Assembly (NCBI RefSeq): GCF_037076525.1
Contig: NZ_AP029018.1
Span: forward strand, 558,001 to 622,000
Direction of reading: 5' to 3'
DNA length: 64,000 nt
DNA from: Selenomonas sp. TAMA-11512
GTDB lineage: Bacteria > Bacillota > Negativicutes > Selenomonadales > Selenomonadaceae
Shown: positions 8,874-16,812 of the stretch, in pieces
Position numbering within the stretch: position 1 is the first letter of the stretch
Layout: each line of letters opens with the position of its first letter
Translations under genes and position numbers: made by a program
The notes under the pieces: generated by a model
What the model saw: the letters and a program-made list of their open reading frames with translations, nothing else
Database searches by the model: none
Told to the model about the DNA's origin: nothing

Positions 8874-10017
8874 GGCGGCGCTCAAAGATGAGATGAAGTT
8901 CCTCTTCCCCTATCAGATGCTTGCCTTTCTCGTGCCGATTGTCGTCACCGTGCTCTTGGGCACGCTTTTGAGCTCGAACACCCATCACCATGCGCCGGTC
9001 GCCGTCATTGACTTGGACAACTCGCGCTACAGCCGTGAGCTCATCGGGAAATTCGCCGCCTCGCCCGAGATGGAGATCACGGCGGTTCTCAATACGCCTG
9101 TGGAGCCGAAGACCCTATTCTATCAGGATGCCAACATCGCCGTCATCTATCTGCCGCAGGGCCTCGAAAAGGACCGCTACACGAATCGGGCAACGAATAT
9201 CGGCGTTTTCTATGACAACATCAATACAGGAGAAACGGGCGATTTAAAGAGCGCGCTCAACGAGCTTGTGGCGCTGGATAACATCGAGATTTCCGGGAAC
9301 GATGAGAGTGACCGCAGCCTCTACGGCGTCATGCAGCTGCAGGCGCGGAACCTCTTCAATCCGCAGGCGTCGGGAAGCAATAATACAGTGCTCGGATTTC
9401 TCTTTTTCTTCTCATCGATGTACTTCGTCTTCGGTACGATCGGGATGATGGCCCGCCTGCGCATGACGGGGACGCTGGCGAAAATTCTGGAGGAGGGGAA
9501 CCCGCTTGCCCTGATGGCGAGGCTTATTCCCTATCAGATGCTCTTTCTCATGGGGACGAGCGTCGGTCTCGTCATCATGCGCCTCTTCTTTGATTTGTCG
9601 TTTATGGGGCATTTCGCCACGTACCTCTTTGTGCAGGTCTTCTATATCGGCACACTCGGACTGTGCTGCCACCTGATGGGATGGACAGCGTCCAACCCCG
9701 GGATTGCGTCGGCGCGCATGATTTTATTTCTGCCCGGAGGCTTCATCCTGGGCGGCGCGACAGGCCCGACCTCGGGGATGTGGGACTGGGTTGTCACCCT
9801 TTCGCACATCTTTCCGCTGACATGGGAGCATCACTTTGCACGCGATATCATCTCACGCGGCGCGGGCTTTATGGATATGGCGGGCATCTTCGGCGCGTTC
9901 CTCATCTATGTGGCGGTCATCGTCGGAATCTATCTCTTCGTGTTCAATCGCGCGAGGGAAAACGCGATGCACACGCCGGCTGAGGCGATGCCGCAGGAAG
10001 CCGTGACAGAGCGGTAA
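8857..10017 (+). CDS. ABC-2 type transporter permease
   Basis: Inner-membrane protein of 386 residues (start ATG 8857 or 8860, behind AGGAG). Arrangement typical of the ABC2_membrane_3 family: one helix at about 18-38; a large extracytoplasmic domain of about 130 residues (starting VAVIDLDNSRYSRELI); then five or six helices from about residue 180. With the HlyD protein it resembles YhiI/YbhS-like exporters. No ATP-binding subunit is encoded nearby, so the ATPase must come from elsewhere or the complex works with a shared one. It is the last gene of the marR operon. Confidence 0.8.
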   Translation: MMASVKAALKDEMKFLFPYQMLAFLVPIVVTVLLGTLLSSNTHHHAPVAVIDLDNSRYSRELIGKFAASPEMEITAVLNTPVEPKTLFYQDANIAVIYLPQGLEKDRYTNRATNIGVFYDNINTGETGDLKSALNELVALDNIEISGNDESDRSLYGVMQLQARNLFNPQASGSNNTVLGFLFFFSSMYFVFGTIGMMARLRMTGTLAKILEEGNPLALMARLIPYQMLFLMGTSVGLVIMRLFFDLSFMGHFATYLFVQVFYIGTLGLCCHLMGWTASNPGIASARMILFLPGGFILGGATGPTSGMWDWVVTLSHIFPLTWEHHFARDIISRGAGFMDMAGIFGAFLIYVAVIVGIYLFVFNRARENAMHTPAEAMPQEAVTER

Positions 10018-10024
10018 AATAAGA

Positions 10025-10066
10025 GGAACTGTCGTATAAGCTGAATTTGACTTATGCGACAGCTCC
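10025..10066 (+). terminator. Long hairpin after the exporter operon
   Basis: A 16-bp stem (10025-10040 with 10051-10066, one mismatch) carries the 10-base loop CTGAATTTGA. There is no strong T run. A sister hairpin with nearly the same loop and inner stem lies at 15953-15994, at the other end of the secretion locus. Confidence 0.65.
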
Positions 10067-10126
10067 TTCTGTGGTTCATTGCGAAATATATCTTCAAAAA
10101 TTTATTTTTCACATCCTCTTGCAAAA

Positions 10127-10164
10127 CCCATATAAATATGTTATCCTCAACGTATTTATATGGG
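10127..10164 (+). promoter_or_regulatory. A/T-rich inverted repeat in the tpsA leader
   Basis: CCCATATAAATA (10127-10138) is exactly repeated in inverted form at 10153-10164, extended by two more pairs, around the loop TTATCCTCAA. It ends 27 bases before the tpsA ATG. It may be an operator or an RNA hairpin controlling the locus. TATAAAT/TATTTAT inside it could double as -10 boxes. Confidence 0.45.
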
Positions 10165-11332
10165 TAATTAGTTTCAGAAAGGATGCTGTGGATGAAAAAG
10201 AGAGAGATCACGCAAAGGATTACGAGTTGGATTACACTCGGCATCTTTTCCATCCAGCCCCCTCTTGCTTTCGCGGCAGATCCTCCCATCGCAGCGGACG
10301 AGAGCGCACCCGTCGAGCATCGTCCGCTCGTGCAGGAGACGGCGAACGGCATTCCTCTTGTCCAGATCTCAGGTCCTACAGCTGGAGGCGTCTCGAGAAA
10401 CGAATACAGCCTCTTCAGCGTACCCGAGCGAGGCGCCATCCTCAACAATTCCTTCCAGCTCTCGAATACCCAGCTGGCGGGATGGGTACAGGGCAATCCC
10501 AACATGAGCAGAGGCACGGCGCAGATCATCGTCAACGAAGTGACCGGCCGTATGCCGTCCAAAAAGCCTTGAATAGAAGTCGCGGCAGAGCGTACACTCA
10601 AGATCGAGAGCGGCAAAGATACGGCAATCCTCGGGAGCAAGGGAAAGGGCGAAAAGATTACAGCAAGAGTCGGCGGCAATCTCCATATCGAGACCTTGCA
10701 GGAAAGAGAGACCTACGAGGAGAAAAACGAAACAGCCGGCATGAACCTATCCTGGAATGCAGCGACCATCCAAGGTGAGCGCAAGTTCACGAGACCGACC
10801 ATCGGCGTGCAGGCAAGTCAAGACGATGTCTCCTCCCACTACCGGAGCGCCCGAGAGCAATCCGGCATCTTTGCGGGAAACAACGGCTTCGATATCTACG
10901 TCGGAAAGCATACCGACCTCAAGGGAGCAGTCCTTGCAAGTGATGCAGCTGCCGAGAAGAACATCCTATCCACGGGGACATTCTCCTTCGGCGACCTCAA
11001 AAACGAAGCCGGCTACGAAAGCAAAGGCATCGGCTTCGACTACAACCACTATGCCGATTACGATGCAAAGAGCATAAGAGAAAAGAATGCGCTCTATAAC
11101 AGTCTCGGACTGACGCCGAATATCTCCATGCCCGCCAAAGGAGAAGCAAAGAGCACGACGAAGTCCGCCGTCGCACCGGCGACCATTGAAGTGCGCGAGA
11201 GCCCGCATCAAGACCTTTCCGCGCTCAGTCGGGACACAGAGAACAGCCTGAACGAACTCGGCAGGATATTTGACAAGAAGAAAATAGAAGAGCGACAAGA
11301 GCTTGCCCGCGTCTTCGGCGAAGAAGCCTTCC

Positions 11333-11598
11333 GCCTTGCGCACAACCTGAAAGACGACGGCAGCGGCAGAAAGATCCTGATACATGCGATCATCGGCGGC
11401 CTCATGAGCGAGATGACAGGGGAGGGCTTCGCCTCCGGCGCGGTCGGTGCAGGGCTCAACGAGGCGCTGATCAAAGCCATCCAAGGACAAGACCCCGGCA
11501 CGGCACAGATCATCAGCGCGATCATAGGCGCAGCCGCCGCCAAAGCTGTCGGAGGCAGTGTAGGTGCCGGAGCAAGTGCCGCGGCAAGCGGGACGAAG
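11333..11598 (+). repeat. Pre-toxin homology cassette, copy 1 (266 bp)
   Basis: Encodes the segment from RLAHNLKDDGSGRKI to AAASGTK that precedes the variable toxin. The same 266 bases recur without indels at 13282-13547 with only scattered substitutions. Such shared stretches let new toxin ends recombine onto the exoprotein. Confidence 0.92.
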
Positions 11599-12219
11599 TG
11601 GAATCTATTAGCTGAATACCATATACCTAAACAAATTGGTGTCAATATAAAATATAGTACTATAGGACACATGGGAATTATGGTTGAGGTGGAAGGCGGT
11701 TCATACGACTCAGCCGATTATGGTCGTTATGGAGATGATATAGCTCTTAGTAGTGGGGAATTCAGAGCACCAATTGGACATGGTACCGTAATTACACGAT
11801 GGTACTATAATCCGGATGAAAAATATAATTATATTCTTAATACAGATGCAATTGATCCATCCGCAACTGTTTCTGCATATAATTCTTGGATTAAAGAGGA
11901 GGGATATAGACAGCTCTCAAACGATGATGTGAACTCCATATTTTATGGAAAGAAGGATCAAACTGAGTTAGAAAATAGTCAATATTACAGGAATGGAAGT
12001 GAGACGGATTACAATTTGCTATCCAATAATTGTGCTACAACGACATTGAGAGCTATTTTTAAGGGGAATACATATAAAAATTTGTTGGCAAATATCACAT
12101 TGGCACGTTTATCAAATGCGTATGATCCCAGTACAATAAAGGAGATTTTAGATGAAGATTATACTTTTTTTAAAGGGCACGGACTGGTGACAGCAATGGC
12201 CTATGGGGTGATCCCATGA
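11599..12219 (+). other. C-terminal toxin domain 1, possible permuted papain-fold hydrolase
   Basis: The 206 residues after the pre-toxin cassette are much richer in A+T than the flanking genes, a sign of transfer as a module. I do not recognise the family with certainty. Seen: GHMGIMVE with His about residue 24, and LLSNNCATTTL with Cys about residue 145. A His-then-Cys order with N-C-x-T resembles the circularly permuted NlpC/P60-papain fold (LRAT/YaeF-like). That would make it a peptidase, amidase or acyl hydrolase. The toxin stop overlaps the next gene by ATGA, the usual toxin-immunity coupling. Function is inference. Confidence 0.5.
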
Positions 12220-13277
12220 AGAGAAAAGGAATCTGTATCTTGGTACTATTTGTGCTTGTTGGGTGTCTCTTATGGTATATGTGGTATTTTCATACTGGGG
12301 AGCAAGATTCTCATCCATATGCAGGGAGTATACTGCTACAAGATGTTGCCAAAAAAAGATTTATTATCGTTAATCCAAATAATTCGAATGAAAAAGTATA
12401 TATAGACTATTCGTGTATTATATCTACGCCTTCTGCATATATTCAATCACCGTGTCTGGTGGGACAGTCCATATATTTTTTGTATACAATAGAGGACATA
12501 GAAAAACGACCCAAACTGATGAAATTAACCCAAGATGGGGTGGAAGAGATTTCTGTATCGTGGGACGCTGACATTGGTACAATATATCCAGTGTCCTTAT
12601 ATGTTTACGAGGATAAATTTTTAGTTTTGCTAGGAGCACCTTATGGAGAGGATAATAAGATCGTATCTATTCCGAAGAATGGAGGAATGGCAGATGTTAT
12701 ATGCAAAGATGTCAGAGCGTATAACAAAGGACATATAGAGCAAATAGACAGCAGTCCTATTCCATATAAAGATGGCTTGATTTGTGTTAATCAAGCAGGA
12801 TCGAAGATTAAATTTGTGAACAACGAGTATGAAGAAGATATGTTTGACCTTCCATATAAAGGATTGAACTGGTTAAAAGGTTGGTATGATCAAGATGAAT
12901 CTTTGTTGTTTTGGAGTGAATCGCCGAATTACAGTCAAGTGGTTGCTTTAGATGGTACGCCATTAAATACCCTTCATTCTTATTGGATGTGGGGAGGATT
13001 GAACACCAGTTGTTGGGATCTATTTGGGACTAAAGATAATGCGTTGCTGATAGAATTAGTATCTACCAAGGATTATTTTGTTTTTACGGGATTTGGCATA
13101 TTGAATTTTCATGAGATAGGAATATATGACAAAACAACAGAAAGAATTATGAAAATAGGAGATGGTAGAGGCATTCAACATATAGAGTGGTCGGATACTC
13201 CATATGACCCTGTACTTTTTGAAAGACTATCTCATGCAATCGATCACCGATGTTTTTCGGATCAGCTCATCAAATAA
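12216..13277 (+). CDS. Putative immunity lipoprotein for toxin 1
   Basis: 353 residues beginning MKRKGICILVLFVLVGCLLW: a hydrophobic signal ending in the lipobox LVGC, so probably a lipoprotein or membrane-anchored protein facing the periplasm. The rest is beta-rich with recurring short blocks (SIYFLYT, KFLVLLG, NKIVSIPKNGG, LFWSES) suggestive of a beta-propeller; no enzyme motif is visible. It starts inside the toxin stop (ATGA) and shares the toxin's low G+C, which is the basis for calling it cognate immunity. A periplasmic position would fit a toxin acting on the cell envelope. Its TAA is followed at once, in the same frame, by pre-toxin copy 2. Confidence 0.6.
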   Translation: MKRKGICILVLFVLVGCLLWYMWYFHTGEQDSHPYAGSILLQDVAKKRFIIVNPNNSNEKVYIDYSCIISTPSAYIQSPCLVGQSIYFLYTIEDIEKRPKLMKLTQDGVEEISVSWDADIGTIYPVSLYVYEDKFLVLLGAPYGEDNKIVSIPKNGGMADVICKDVRAYNKGHIEQIDSSPIPYKDGLICVNQAGSKIKFVNNEYEEDMFDLPYKGLNWLKGWYDQDESLLFWSESPNYSQVVALDGTPLNTLHSYWMWGGLNTSCWDLFGTKDNALLIELVSTKDYFVFTGFGILNFHEIGIYDKTTERIMKIGDGRGIQHIEWSDTPYDPVLFERLSHAIDHRCFSDQLIK

Positions 13278-13281
13278 AATA

Positions 13282-13547
13282 GCCTTGCGCACAACCTGAA
13301 AGACGACGGCAGCGGCAGAAAGATCCTGATACATGCGATCATCGGCGGCCTCATGAGCGAGATGACAGGGGCGGGCTTCGCCTCCGGCGCGGTCGGTGCA
13401 GGGCTCAATGAAGCGCTGATCAAAGCCATCCAAGGACAAAACCCCGGCACGGCGCAGATCATCAGCGCGATCATAGGGGCAGCCGCCGCCAAAGCCGTCG
13501 GAGGCAGTGTAGGTGCCGGAGCATCTGCCGCAGCAAGCGGGACGAAG
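13282..13547 (+). repeat. Pre-toxin homology cassette, copy 2 (266 bp)
   Basis: A near-identical copy of 11333-11598, starting five bases after the immunity-gene stop. It ends at the same GGGACGAAG boundary, after which the sequence diverges into a different toxin. This is the hallmark of an orphan toxin module. Confidence 0.92.
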
Positions 13548-14372
13548 AACAACACTTTTTCCGATATTTGGAGTAATCCTAGTGAAGTGCTTGCCGGTCT
13601 AAAAGACAGCTTGCATGACCAAGGCATCGAGGAAATAGATTCCATCGTAGAATTGGTAGAAGATCCTGAGCGTGTACTCGTAGATATAATTGACTTTGTT
13701 GTTACGATACGAGATGATACAAGCATCGTATCAGACATAAAAGATCAAATCCTGCAAAGCTACAATGAAAGGTACGATCTACTCCTGGAAGGGAGTGCGC
13801 ACGAAACCGGATATGAGATCGGAAGTTTTTCCATGGAACTGGTTATGCTGGTTACGGAAGGCGGAGCGCTAAAGAACATTTTACAAAAACTCCCTCGACT
13901 GGGAAAAGCGGCAAAGTCCATTCGTTCCATGATGAAATACGACATTGCTGCAAGCTCCATAGCGGATAAGTATCTGCATGTCGGAAAGGATATATGGAGC
14001 ATGGGAGCGGCACAGCGAGGGAAACTCATAGACCAAATCTTGGGGAATAATTTGGGCAGTAATTTCCCCGTTGTAGACCGGTTGGAAAACGGTGTGCTTA
14101 CCAGTATTAAGAGCATGGATTTGAGAGCGCCGACATACCAAACCAGCAAGGGCATTTACAACAAGATCAAAAGCGATGTGGATAAGATAGATGCATTTGA
14201 TCATAGAAGGTGGGGAGAATCAAAAGTGGAAATAAAAGATTACCACAGAAAAGAAGTGGAGGTTGCAATACCGAATATGAAGCTGTCCAAAGAGCAGCGA
14301 AAAGGTCTGGAAGCGGCGAAAGCGTATGCCGAGGAGCATGGCATATCGATGAAGATAACGGTTATAGAATAG
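13353..14372 (+). CDS. Orphan CdiA-CT-type toxin 2, predicted nuclease
   Basis: No start codon lies at the beginning of the homology (13282); ATG 13353 is the first internal one. It lacks a signal peptide and secretion domain, so it is either a silent reservoir module or an intracellular product. After the pre-toxin segment come about 270 residues unlike toxin 1. The late block GKLIDQILGNNLGSNFPVVD ... TSIKSMDL ... APTYQ resembles the CdiA C-terminal nuclease family with a PD-(D/E)xK-like core (known from Burkholderia and E. coli EC869-type toxins). I assign that family from memory of the motif, not by search. An immunity-like gene follows after 10 bases. Confidence 0.65.
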   Translation: MSEMTGAGFASGAVGAGLNEALIKAIQGQNPGTAQIISAIIGAAAAKAVGGSVGAGASAAASGTKNNTFSDIWSNPSEVLAGLKDSLHDQGIEEIDSIVELVEDPERVLVDIIDFVVTIRDDTSIVSDIKDQILQSYNERYDLLLEGSAHETGYEIGSFSMELVMLVTEGGALKNILQKLPRLGKAAKSIRSMMKYDIAASSIADKYLHVGKDIWSMGAAQRGKLIDQILGNNLGSNFPVVDRLENGVLTSIKSMDLRAPTYQTSKGIYNKIKSDVDKIDAFDHRRWGESKVEIKDYHRKEVEVAIPNMKLSKEQRKGLEAAKAYAEEHGISMKITVIE

Positions 14373-14382
14373 GGGGATGGCT

Positions 14383-14826
14383 ATGATTGGCATGGTGGAT
14401 ATTCATATCAACAGAGAGGAACAGAATGTTTTGTTGCAAGTCTCGCACAAGAATACAATTGGATTCGGACAGACTATGGGAGATTTAATAGAAGTTCCCT
14501 ATGAAGAGTTAATGGAAGCTGTCCAAAAGGGGCTGAAAACAAGTCTGAAATATTACAAAGTCGATGTAGAAGCAAGCGCGCCATGGAAGAAGACGAAGTA
14601 CAGATCATGGAAGAAATTTTTTAGCAAGCATGATCTGATTTCTGTAAATTATGATACGGAAGAAACAGAAGAAAAGCGGTATGAAATCTTTTTGTGGGAA
14701 AAGGAACTGAAAACAAACTCCTACACTACAGCAAAAGAAGGAAATACGGTTTATCTCTCTCAGGAAGAGTTTGAAACGAAGTTCTATACGGTATTCGATA
14801 CCTTGAGAAGCAGGATAGAAGAGTAG
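14383..14826 (+). CDS. Putative immunity protein for toxin 2
   Basis: 147 residues from ATG 14383 (AGGGGG at 14371-14376; ATG 14377 would sit on the ribosome-binding site). No signal peptide, acidic, without recognised motifs, so a cytoplasmic protein. This suits neutralising a nuclease toxin inside the cell. The call rests on position directly after the orphan toxin, small size and matching composition. I do not recognise a specific immunity family. Confidence 0.55.
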   Translation: MIGMVDIHINREEQNVLLQVSHKNTIGFGQTMGDLIEVPYEELMEAVQKGLKTSLKYYKVDVEASAPWKKTKYRSWKKFFSKHDLISVNYDTEETEEKRYEIFLWEKELKTNSYTTAKEGNTVYLSQEEFETKFYTVFDTLRSRIEE

Positions 14827-14929
14827 AGGCAAAGATTGTTGCCGGTAATGTAAGAGATCGTATTCTTCACTTTCGTTATACATGAGGATATCTTTGAAAC
14901 CAGATGAATTTGAAGGAGTGGTTCTATAA

Positions 14930-15866
14930 ATGCCGGATCGATTTCGGCGCAATACCCTTTTTCAGGCAGGCACATGTCTTGGAAAGGCCTTGCGGATACC
15001 GGTGCTTGTCGCGATTACAACGGCTGTATGTATATCCCAAACGTGTGCTGCCCCGGCGGATCCGATCACGCAGAACGAGCAGCTCCAAGAAGCTCGTGCA
15101 GAAAATCAGGCACGCCAAGATCGCCTGAAGCAAGGCAAGCCGGATGTGGAGGGGTTCCCGTCAGAGCCTGCTCTCCCGCATACAGAAGGCGGCACGGCAT
15201 TTCGGATTACGGAAATACGGATTGAAGGATTGCTGCCGGAGTTTTCATTCCTACAGAAGCTGACAGCTCCGCATCGGCATACCGATATGGATCTCGAGTC
15301 GCTGAACGAGCTTGTTCACTCGATGAACAAAGCACTCATCGAACACGGGTATGCCACCTCGCGCCTGATTCTCCCCGAGCAGAACATCCGTGAAGGAATG
15401 CTGCGGTTACAGCTTCTTGTCGGTCGTATCGGTCATATCTTCTATGCGGAGGGCAGTGCAAAAGCCTCTTTTAAGAATGCCTTCCCCTCTCGGTCAGTGG
15501 ACAATGGGCGGCGATCGGCTCTACGGCGTGGATATGATCAGCATGGGGAATCGATATACCGTCCGAGGGTTTGACGGGGAGAATACGCTTATGAGCGAAA
15601 GCGGGTGGTATCTGCGGAACGAGCTCTCTTCGCGCATCGAATCCATCAAGAGTGACATCTACATCGGAGTAGATATCGGCTGTGTTTACGGGCCGAATAC
15701 GGAAGACCTGTCGGGAAAATGCATCGCGGGAATGGTCTTGGGACTTCGCGGGAGTCTCTCTTCGGGACTAAGCTACGACGTATTCGTAGGGACACCGCTC
15801 TACAAGCCGCAAGGCTATCGGACGAGTCATGTTACATCCGGGTTTCAGATAGAGTGGCGATTTTAG
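14930..15866 (+). pseudogene. TpsB/ShlB-FhaC-type outer-membrane transporter, internally deleted
   Basis: Partner transporter for the TpsA exoprotein. ATG 14930 (GAAGGAG upstream) opens a signal peptide, a helix/linker and a POTRA domain (FRITEIRIEGLLPEFSFLQK ... GYATSRLILPEQNI ... LRLQLLVGRIGHI). After KNAFPSR near 15490 this frame turns nonsensical and stops at 15574. In another frame, from about 15490 to TAG 15864-15866, the last barrel strands appear (MGNRYTVRGFDGENTL, ESGWYLRNELSS, final F at the C-terminus). Most of the barrel, about 250 residues in relatives, is missing and the frame is shifted, so no functional pore can be made. Confidence 0.85.
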
Positions 15867-15952
15867 TCCGGACTGTGGACGTGCAAGTGTTTCCGTCTGC
15901 CATCCCTGAGCATGTCTTGCCGGCGCCGATTCGATATCTCGCCGCATAAGAA

Positions 15953-15994
15953 ACGGGCTGTGCATAAGCCGAATTCGACTTATGCACAGCCCGT
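15953..15994. terminator. Bidirectional terminator between tpsB and rubrerythrin
   Basis: A perfect 16-bp stem (15953-15968 with 15979-15994) with loop CCGAATTCGA lies between converging genes. Loop and inner stem match the hairpin at 10025-10066, so both look like copies of one palindromic element. Confidence 0.8.
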
Positions 15995-16002
15995 GTTTCG
16001 TT

Positions 16003-16536
16003 TCAGTAGTTCTTTACAAGCTGCTGGAAGTAGCTCTGCGGATGCGCACAGACAGGACAGATTTGGGGTGCCTGTGAAGCCTCGGTGACATAGCCGCAGT
16101 TCTGACACTGCCAGATGATCTTCTCGTCCTTCTTGAAGACGCGATCCTCTTCGATATTCGTCAGGAGAAGCTTATAGCGTTCCTCATGCTCCGCCTCGAT
16201 CTTGCCGACGGCTTCAAAGAGCATGGCGATCTTCGTGAACCCCTCTTCACGAGCGACCTTGGCGAACTCCGGATACATGCTTGTCCACTCGTCGTTCTCC
16301 CCTTCAGCGGCCGCCTTCAAATTGTCCTTTGTGTCGTTGATGCCGTTGAGGAGCTTGAACCAGATCTTGGCGTGCTCTTTTTCGTTGCCCGCGGTCTCCG
16401 TGAAGAAGTTGGCAATCTGGACGAAGCCGTCTTTCTTGGCACGGGAGGCGAAGTAGCCGTACTTCGTATATGCCTGCGACTCGCCGGCAAACGCTGCCCA
16501 TAGATTTTTCTCTGTCTGTGAACCCTTCAAATCCAT
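16003..16536 (-). CDS. rbr: Rubrerythrin
   Basis: Non-heme di-iron peroxidase that detoxifies hydrogen peroxide in anaerobes; 177 residues, cytoplasmic. I chose the ATG at 16536 because AAGGAGAG lies eight bases upstream and the product then begins MDLKGSQTEKNLW as in relatives. Seen: ferritin-like helices with E-x-x-x-Y and ExxH iron ligands (AFAGESQAY, NEKEHAKIW, KIEAEHEERY) and a C-terminal rubredoxin-like FeS4 site CQNCGY...CPVCAHP. A large palindrome lies in its promoter region (16584-16620), pointing to peroxide- or iron-responsive control. Confidence 0.95.
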   Translation of the reverse strand: MDLKGSQTEKNLWAAFAGESQAYTKYGYFASRAKKDGFVQIANFFTETAGNEKEHAKIWFKLLNGINDTKDNLKAAAEGENDEWTSMYPEFAKVAREEGFTKIAMLFEAVGKIEAEHEERYKLLLTNIEEDRVFKKDEKIIWQCQNCGYVTEASQAPQICPVCAHPQSYFQQLVKNY

Positions 16537-16583
16537 TTGAATCTCTCCTTTTCGTATCATACAAACACACATTACACAATAAA

Positions 16584-16620
16584 ATTCAAATAACGAATAA
16601 TTGTTATTTGTTGTTTGAAT
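16584..16620 (-). promoter_or_regulatory. Nested palindrome upstream of rubrerythrin (PerR/Fur-like operator)
   Basis: CAAATAAC (16587-16594) and GTTATTTG (16603-16610) form an exact inverted repeat around GAATAATT. Outside them ATTCAAA (16584-16590) pairs with TTTGAAT (16614-16620). The A/T-rich core resembles PerR/Fur-type boxes, but which regulator binds is inference. Confidence 0.55.
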
Positions 16621-16812
16621 TATAGGATGAATTTGAGAGAATGTCAAGCTGTTTTATAAATGCAATTTTGCAAAAAAAACACGGGACAGCATGAGCTATC
16701 CCGCGAATGATAAGCGTTTGCAGTGATGGGCTGAAAAGCAAATCGAACAAAATCGGTTGTTTTATGAGGATAGGGCTTAAATCCTTAAAAAGAAATAAAT
16801 AGATATATTATC

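Larger units (their letters stand above)
10192..12219 (+). pseudogene. TpsA/CdiA-like exoprotein, internally deleted with an in-frame stop
   Basis: A two-partner-secretion exoprotein reduced to its ends. From ATG 10192 (AAAGG upstream) come a signal peptide (cleavage near AFAAD) and the first part of the TPS secretion domain (NEYSLFSVPERGAILNNS, TQLAGWVQGNPN, IIVNEVTG). A TGA at 10570-10572 follows. The same frame then continues open into the conserved late region (IEVAAERTLKIESGKDTAIL, VGGNLHIETLQ), the pre-toxin segment and a toxin. The rest of the TPS domain and the whole adhesin repeat region, normally 1000 or more residues, are missing. An internal deletion whose join now carries a stop is the simplest reading. 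The 3' part (for example from 10696) could still be translated but not exported. Confidence 0.8.

Noticed and set aside
10121-10164. CRISPR-like repeat in the tpsA leader
   Set aside because: Only one inverted pair, no spacers or further repeats; a simple hairpin.
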